Shown here in pieces: positions 58,063 through 64,000 of a DNA stretch of 64,000 bases. A program made the translations under genes and the position numbers. Origin of the DNA: Hysterangium stoloniferum (Eukaryota; Basidiomycota; Agaricomycetes; Hysterangiales; Hysterangiaceae); contig WHVD01000024.1 of NCBI GenBank assembly GCA_015178975.1, positions 310,001 through 374,000 of the forward strand. The letters run 5' to 3'. Under the pieces are notes generated by a model. The model was given only the letters and a program-made list of their open reading frames with translations. It was not told the DNA's origin and ran no database searches. How positions within the stretch are numbered: the first letter of the stretch is position 1; every line of letters begins with the position of its first letter.

Positions 58063-61000
58063 ATGCGCAACGGAGTGCAGGAAACGCCTTCTCGTAGTCG
58101 TAGTCCCTCCGATGGTATGCTCTCTTCATTATAATGGTTCATTCACTTGTTGTAATATTAAGCAAAAAAAAGCGGTTTCGATCGAGGAAGAAGATACGCC
58201 GATGCCAAACGGAGGCTTCGTGGATGGTATTAGAGGGATGCTTGCCTGGCTTTCACCTGCAGGGAGATCACCTGTGTTTGAGAGAAGCCAAGTGGGACCT
58301 TCTTGTAGCGTGACCATCGACAGTGGTACTGTTTATAACACAGCTGCAGTCCATTGAATAGCTAATAATCATAAGCTATATCTCTCATTATGCTACAGGC
58401 ACCATGCCAGTCAGCCGTGAAGATTCTGGAGTGTCATTTCAGGCCGGAGAGAGCGGATTGCTTAGAACAGATTCATCCAACAGCATTTCTAGGAGATCAT
58501 CCCAGGTATATTTATTCATAATCGCCATACCCGATGCATTTTCCACATTGTTCCTCAGGAATACGACTCATATTGGGCAGATTTGGACCCGAATGAAGTT
58601 GAAGCCGTCTGTATGAACGCCGAAGCGAATTATTCCCCCGTTCCTATTTCACGCGAAACGAGTAATTTTTCCTTAGGCCAACATTCACGCTCTGAGAACC
58701 TTGACCTTGACCGTGATCCACCTCCTGCAGGCAGGAATCGTACTTACAGGGAAACCCCTCAGGCTCTCCTCGATCCCGAGAACCCTTTTCTTGACAACCC
58801 TCGACAGTCCATTCGCGTTCCAGGCTAGCCTTGATTCTTTCCTCCACTTTGAAAATTAGTTAATATTGTCGGTTGGATACAGATGATGTGATCGTACTCG
58901 CTCAACCTCCCGCCAACCTCATCAATGAAATTGAAGAGCTTGCATGGGGCGTCCAATGGGAAATAGCACGTCTCGTCAACGCAAAGTTTATTGATTACAG
59001 CAAAGTCATCCCCTGCCTTCCTGAGCTCCGGGGCTCAAACACGGAGAAGGCCCCGAAAGTCTCCCAAATATTTCGAAATGCCATTGAGGAAGTACCTGAT
59101 GAGACTGACGCAGACACCAACACAGAACCCATGCATATACGCGGCTCCAGTTACCACCAACACCAGGTTGTATATTTTTCTCAACGTGCAATCGTTTATT
59201 TCTGACGGCTTGGTTATAGTCACCGTGGCCCGAACTTGACCTCGAAGAAACGCGCCTCACAGCGGATCCCGCCTCCGGCCTGGGCACCTCCCACAATGGC
59301 TGGTACGCCGGCCGGGTGCATTTCATCGCCACACTCAAAGTGCGTGGAAAGGGAGAAAGGGGATCGCCGCCCGCCTACCACATCGCCCTGCAAAGAGCCG
59401 AACTTGCCTCCTCACAGCGATTCGCGAGACGATTCGGTTCGCGCCGCTTCATCCGTGTTTGCCTGCCAAAAAAGATCTTGAACGCCGAAAATAACGGGCT
59501 CGTTGAGTATTTTAAGAAGCCGTTTTTGCTGTGTGGGCGGATATTCCGTGCGTTTGAAGCGAAGGATCGCCATGTATTTTTGATCGAGACGAATCTTCTT
59601 GCGGATGGATTACAACTTGCCTCGGGTTTGGTACCGGTTAGTAAAGGACTGATGCCCCCGATGGGCTTCGTGCAGTTTCTTGATTATCATAATCCGCTCG
59701 GACAGCCTGAGAATAATAAACAGGTAGGCTGTACTCATTTACTATTTATATTTCAAACAAATAACGTGCGTTTTCTTTTTCTTTTTTTTTCAAAAGTCCA
59801 TGTCGAAGTGGGCAGCTCGGTTTGTCCTTGGATTGTCTACCTCTGTACCAGGAATCGAAATCCCACCAGAAAATGTGCATTTAATTCCAGACATAGGTGC
59901 GTATCGGTCATATATGCTATTATAATACTGAGGTCTTGTCAGTTGCACCATGGTCTAGGCCAGGGAAGCCTCCCGCGGAGCTGGTAAAATAATTATAGCA
60001 CTTTTCACTCGATCAACTCTGACGTCTGTAGGTAATGACGGATGGTTGCGGGTTTATCAATCTTTGCGCTCTTCAGATGCTCAGGAATCTTCTAAAATGG
60101 GAGCGATTGCCAAGTGCAATTCAGGTAAAAAATATGTATCGATCAGCCACAATATTTGATACTCCTGTCATAGTTCCGCTATGCAGGTGCCAAGGTATTG
60201 CAGACCCTTCACATTTGTACGACGACGTTTGACCGTCACACATAGGGCCTTCTCTTGCTTCGACCGGATTATACCTACCCTGATGAACCACACATATGGC
60301 TCCGTCCATCCCAAATCAAGATTTCATATGCCCGGGATTTACACGACGCCTCCCAACGCATTATCGACGTCCTACGACCCTCAAGGCTCATGCATCCAGC
60401 CCGCCTATCGGCAGAAACGATCGTAAATATCGCCGAGAACACGACCGTGCCCGCAGGCCAAGACAAGCATGAAGGGATCTCACGACTGCTGCAGGACGGC
60501 TTGGAGCGCGCGCTCCTGCCCTTCTTGAGCTGGACGCAGACTCGACACCTTCCCAGCGGGGACAGGGAGGCCATGTTTTTGCTTTGGTTGGCTGTATCTC
60601 GTGCGGGGAACGTCATGCCCATGCGGATGGCGCGCGAGTACTCCGAATTAGCACGGGGGAGGGGCCTGATCTCCCGTTGGGCCGATGTCGAGCCTGGCAA
60701 CGACGACGAAGATCAACCGTCGGATGAGCTGGTCGATGATGTTATTAGTGGTGACCTTCTTAATTTGACCTCGTTGGAGGAGACTACGTTGCGTCTCTTG
60801 GATGCCGGATTTAGGCCCCAACACCCGTTTGTCAATGGCAAGTTGAAGACGATAGTCAAGAAGGTTACGGACAGATATGTTGGTAAGTTTAGGATTGACG
60901 TTCCCGGTTCTGTGGTGGTATTTTGCGTTCCTGGTAAGCTATACAGGAGTGTTGTAATATGGCTGTCATGTCATTTTTTCCTAGATCCTTTGGAGATATT

Positions 61001-62910
61001 ACAACCCGGCGAAGTATTTCTGAAAAGCTCGTATCCTGTTTTCTCCGGAAAAGACGGCCTCGAAGTGGATATTTTACTAGGGGATGTTCTGGTATGTCAT
61101 AGTAATCAATCGTGTAAGCCAGGGAATTGACTTTTATCAAGGTTACGAGGTAATTTAAATTATTAATCTTAATTTGTGAACATTGATGAGCGTCCATCAG
61201 ACATCCGTGCAAAGTGAAAACGGATGTTCGCAAGGTTTGCCGTCCTTGTGCCGATCCCGCTCATTTCTCTCTTAGTATATACTATAGGTTGTCGCGGTCG
61301 ATAAGCCCGAACTACATCAATATACGGATGTAATCTTATTTTCCGTGAAGGGAAATCATTCTCTAGCTTCAGAGCTTGGAGGTGGTGATTATGATGGCGG
61401 TGGGCTTATACTTAGTCCACACTTAATCCATTCACATTATGTTTTTTTTTTTAAAGATACGATTACCGTCATTCCGTGCGAACAGCTGGTTGGACCATTC
61501 AATAATGCGGAGTTACAACCAATCAAACCTTCGGAAAACCATGAGGACGACTTTGAGAGAAGTGCTAATGAGAGTGTTGAAGAGTTCCGACGACGAGCTG
61601 GAAGCTTCTCTGTAGGGGACCGCATTAAGGAAGTACAGAATGTGCTACTTGCATCATTGCGAAGCGCCAGCATTGTGGGGATGTATTCTAGTGAGTTTAA
61701 CTCAAGATTAGTGTGGTCTAATTTGTACATCAGTGTTAATCATTACCCTTTTCCCCTTCAGCCTGGCATGATAATGCAATTTATTCCCTCGGATACGATC
61801 ACCCTGAGACGCGTCGTCTTGCTTTCATGTGGAGTTTTTGACAATAAATAAATAAATTCAGCGCTAATCACATTTTCCCTAGGTTTACGACAAGCCTTGA
61901 TGGCGCCAAGACTGGGTTGCATGTAAAAAATGACGTGTATGGGCGCGACAAGTGTAAATGGAGTCGTCGAGGTCCACTTTGGAAGGAACTGCCAGGGGAA
62001 GAACCATCTACAAATGAAAATCCAATGCGTCGTGATGAAGGGGAACTTGGCCGCTTTATCCTGGACGTTCTGAGACATCTCGGGGTTTCCCTCATTGAGC
62101 AGGTCAAGGTGGAGTGGGACAGATCTGCCGCTCCTGAGAAGGGTCAAGACGAGGATCTTCTCCAGCCTTACCGTGATGCCCAGATCCATGCGAAAGAGGC
62201 ACTCGAACAGGGCCACAGCTTGCTTTCCGACGAACTGAAAGCCCTCGAGGAGCATGTTCGCAGTATGCACAAGAAATATACCGACGGTTGGGTAGGCGCC
62301 AAGTCACCCCAGCGACAGATTCGTTCGCCTGGGACGCCCGGACGCACTAAATCGTCAAACGCCCTAACTATACGTATTAACGGAGAAGTCGCTCGAGAAT
62401 ATGAAAGGAACTCGCCCCGTGGTATTTTGTCAATGGACGATCATTTGCGGGAGCGAATCCAGGCCTCATATGCCTATTTTCTCGACACCCACCGGAAAGT
62501 CAGACATACATCATTTGCGCTCCAGATAGCGTTCAGGGCACTTTTGGATATAAAGGCCCAAGCCAGTGCAGGCGGGGGAGTTCGCGTTACACAGGACTTC
62601 TATAATGCGTCGGATTTACAATCCGGGATTAGAGCACTTTCTCGTCAATGATGAATATTCCATTGGGGGTTATATTATTTTTCCTACAGGCATTGTACTT
62701 TAGTCTGATATTATTTGACATAGGTAGCATTTCCAGAGTTCCCGTATCGGTGTTGTTTTGTGTGGATAGGATTGATGCCACGTGGAACACAGGCGGTGAT
62801 TATCTAGATTGGTTTTCCCTGAGGATGATTTGCTGTATATCAAGTACTTGGCTCAAAAAACAACCGCTCTATACATGGCTAGAAATAAGAATGACACGCT
62901 TAGAACTTAA
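58063..62910 (+). CDS. RNA-dependent RNA polymerase (QDE-1/RDR family, RNA silencing)
   Basis: Makes double-stranded RNA from aberrant or transposon RNA in quelling-type silencing. N-terminal exons (58063 to about 59200) code for Ser-rich, poorly conserved sequence including DVIVLAQPPANLINEIEELAWGVQ. Then GWYAGRVHFIATLKVRGKG, FLLCGRIFRAFEAKDRHVFL and GFVQFLDYHNPLGQPENNKQ. Core domain: IWLRPSQIKISYARDLHDAS, FLSWTQTRHLPSGDREAMFL, NGKLKTIVKKVTDRY, IDVPGS, LEPGEVFLKSS-like LQPGEVFLKSS, and the catalytic triple-aspartate motif GGGDYDGD, which is split by intron 61400-61456. C-terminal: LHVKNDVYGRDK, FPEFPYRCC and LVFPEDDLLYIKYLAQK, stop 62908-62910. The ATG at 58063 is the best guess; the first exon junction is unresolved. 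Many introns; no clear lesion. Confidence 0.85.
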
Positions 62911-63504
62911 ATACTTGGCGTGAACCAGTTGATTCACTAGGAGACGCTCGAAGGGAGAATAATTAAAACTCTAAATTTTACATACTCTGTCATCCACCAA
63001 GGCTTTGCCTAAATATTGGGGGGCCTAACCAGACCAATGATCTGTCAACAAAGACTGATCCTATCAGTGATTAGCGGAACTGAGTAAGACTCTTGCTGAG
63101 TACATGCCAACTTGGGAAACAATTTCTCGATTCTTGTGATATTGACAAGTCGTCCACCTCGCTGTTAGTTCCTACCGGACAGATGGAACACCGCTGCGTG
63201 AGACGAGGCCGCATGAGAACCCTTACGTACTCTTCTAGGGAAAATACCTACGCGATTTGAATCGCTCTCACACTCAGTGACGCTACAAATGCCATTTAAT
63301 GTATTATGGGCCATTGGGATTCTGCACATGTGGCAGTGCGCGCCAAAATCCTACCCGTCAGGGACCTTAACCAAGAATCCTCACCGGCTGAGAATTCTGA
63401 GCTATTTGATCACCCATCCGCAGTCCTCCGTTCGTTCCACCTTTTCTTCATGAGGCTATCCCCACCACATTCCTTTTGATCATACCGTATCCCCCTTTGC
63501 ACCG
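62911..63504. other. Spacer between RdRP and the DUF6533-type gene
   Basis: About 590 bases with no recognised gene. It contains the downstream part of the RdRP locus and the likely promoter of the next gene, with pyrimidine-rich CTTTTCTTCATG and CCCCCTTTGCACCG just before its start codon. Confidence 0.5.
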
Positions 63505-64000
63505 ATGTCCGAGGAAACGTTGGCCAAGGAATTCGCGGGTTTGTAAGTCAAAGCATGTTTTGTTTTCTCGTCAAAGTATTCAGCTGAATTGGCATGCCAT
63601 CACTTCAAGACGCGCCACTAATGTCCGTGCATGCGTGAAAATGTTACATTTAATGATCGGTTTTGCATTGACGCGTGCATATTTTAGTACTTTGGCTTTT
63701 CAAGCTTTACTATCTTGCTTTATGATCACTTGTTGACGTTCGGCGACGAGGTATTGCCAGACGTTAGCCATCTAACTATAGCAGCTTACCGGGAGCTATA
63801 GGTTCAATACGTGTGGCGTGGCAAGAAGACATTGGGTAAATAGATTACAATTTTCTGCTCCCTCAAGCCATCGTTGATTCTTGTCTTCAGTTTCGTGGCT
63901 ATTCCTGTTGGTGAGAGATACATACCGTTTGGAATTACCCACCGCCAGGCGTCGTAATAACGTGGGGTCTAGAATCGATACATCATCCCGCTGGGTTTCA
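63505..64000 (+). CDS. DUF6533-type multi-pass membrane protein (5' part, runs off the window)
   Basis: Small exon 1 MSEETLAKEFAGL, then an intron, then LTILLYDHLLTFGDE, an intron, VQYVWRGKKTL, another intron, VSWLFLLVRDTYRLELPTARR. This YDHxLTxGDE...W...K string is the hallmark of the DUF6533 domain found in hundreds of Agaricomycete membrane proteins with about seven helices and no known function. The first 160 or more residues would be needed to judge it further, and the gene continues past 64000. ATG 63505 is chosen because it gives the typical short first exon. Confidence 0.72.

Overview
The window looks like nuclear DNA of a filamentous basidiomycete, most likely an Agaricomycete. Genes are broken by many short (about 45-65 nt) GT-AG introns. 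They include a QDE-1/RDR-type RNA-dependent RNA polymerase, secreted aryl-alcohol-oxidase-like GMC oxidoreductases and a DUF6533-type membrane protein, a family I know mainly from Agaricomycetes. Retrotransposon and transposase relics lie between the genes. All gene models were spliced by eye, so exon ends are proposals.

Layout. (1) 1-3.7 kb: the 3' part of cytosolic leucyl-tRNA synthetase and an NHP6-type HMG-box gene. (2) 4-30.2 kb: an accessory region with five head-to-tail copies of a 17-exon MFS transporter gene (Dal5/allantoate-permease family) and a sixth copy reduced to its two ends. The spacers hold a LINE relic (7.3-8.9 kb), an AT-rich repeat nest with an inverted pair of retroelement-like arms (15.3-21.7 kb) and other dispersed repeats. 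(3) 30.7-33.2 kb: GMC oxidoreductase 1 (minus strand), then a gene-poor stretch. (4) 35.8-39.4 kb: cytosine deaminase and an Fcy2-type cytosine/purine permease, divergently transcribed. (5) 39.8-49.3 kb: an unrecognised minus-strand locus, ARP3, ADE13, ACH1 and a METTL13-like methyltransferase. (6) 49.8-52.4 kb: GMC oxidoreductase 2 (plus strand), a paralogue of GMC 1. (7) 53.1-64 kb: an HPC2/ubinuclein histone chaperone subunit, a decayed DDE transposase, the RNA-dependent RNA polymerase and the start of the DUF6533-type gene.

How the genes fit together. The permease and deaminase form a two-gene cytosine uptake and salvage unit (import, then cytosine to uracil). ADE13 sits nearby in purine synthesis, but shared regulation is only a guess. 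The MFS array looks like a lineage-specific expansion under concerted evolution: the copies are mosaics of each other, share tiny exons of 14, 8 and 13 nt, and differ in GT versus GC splice donors at the same introns. The array is the most unusual part of the window. I see no wholly new multi-gene system, but its gene architecture, its deletion-derived sixth member and the inverted repeat pair deserve a closer look.
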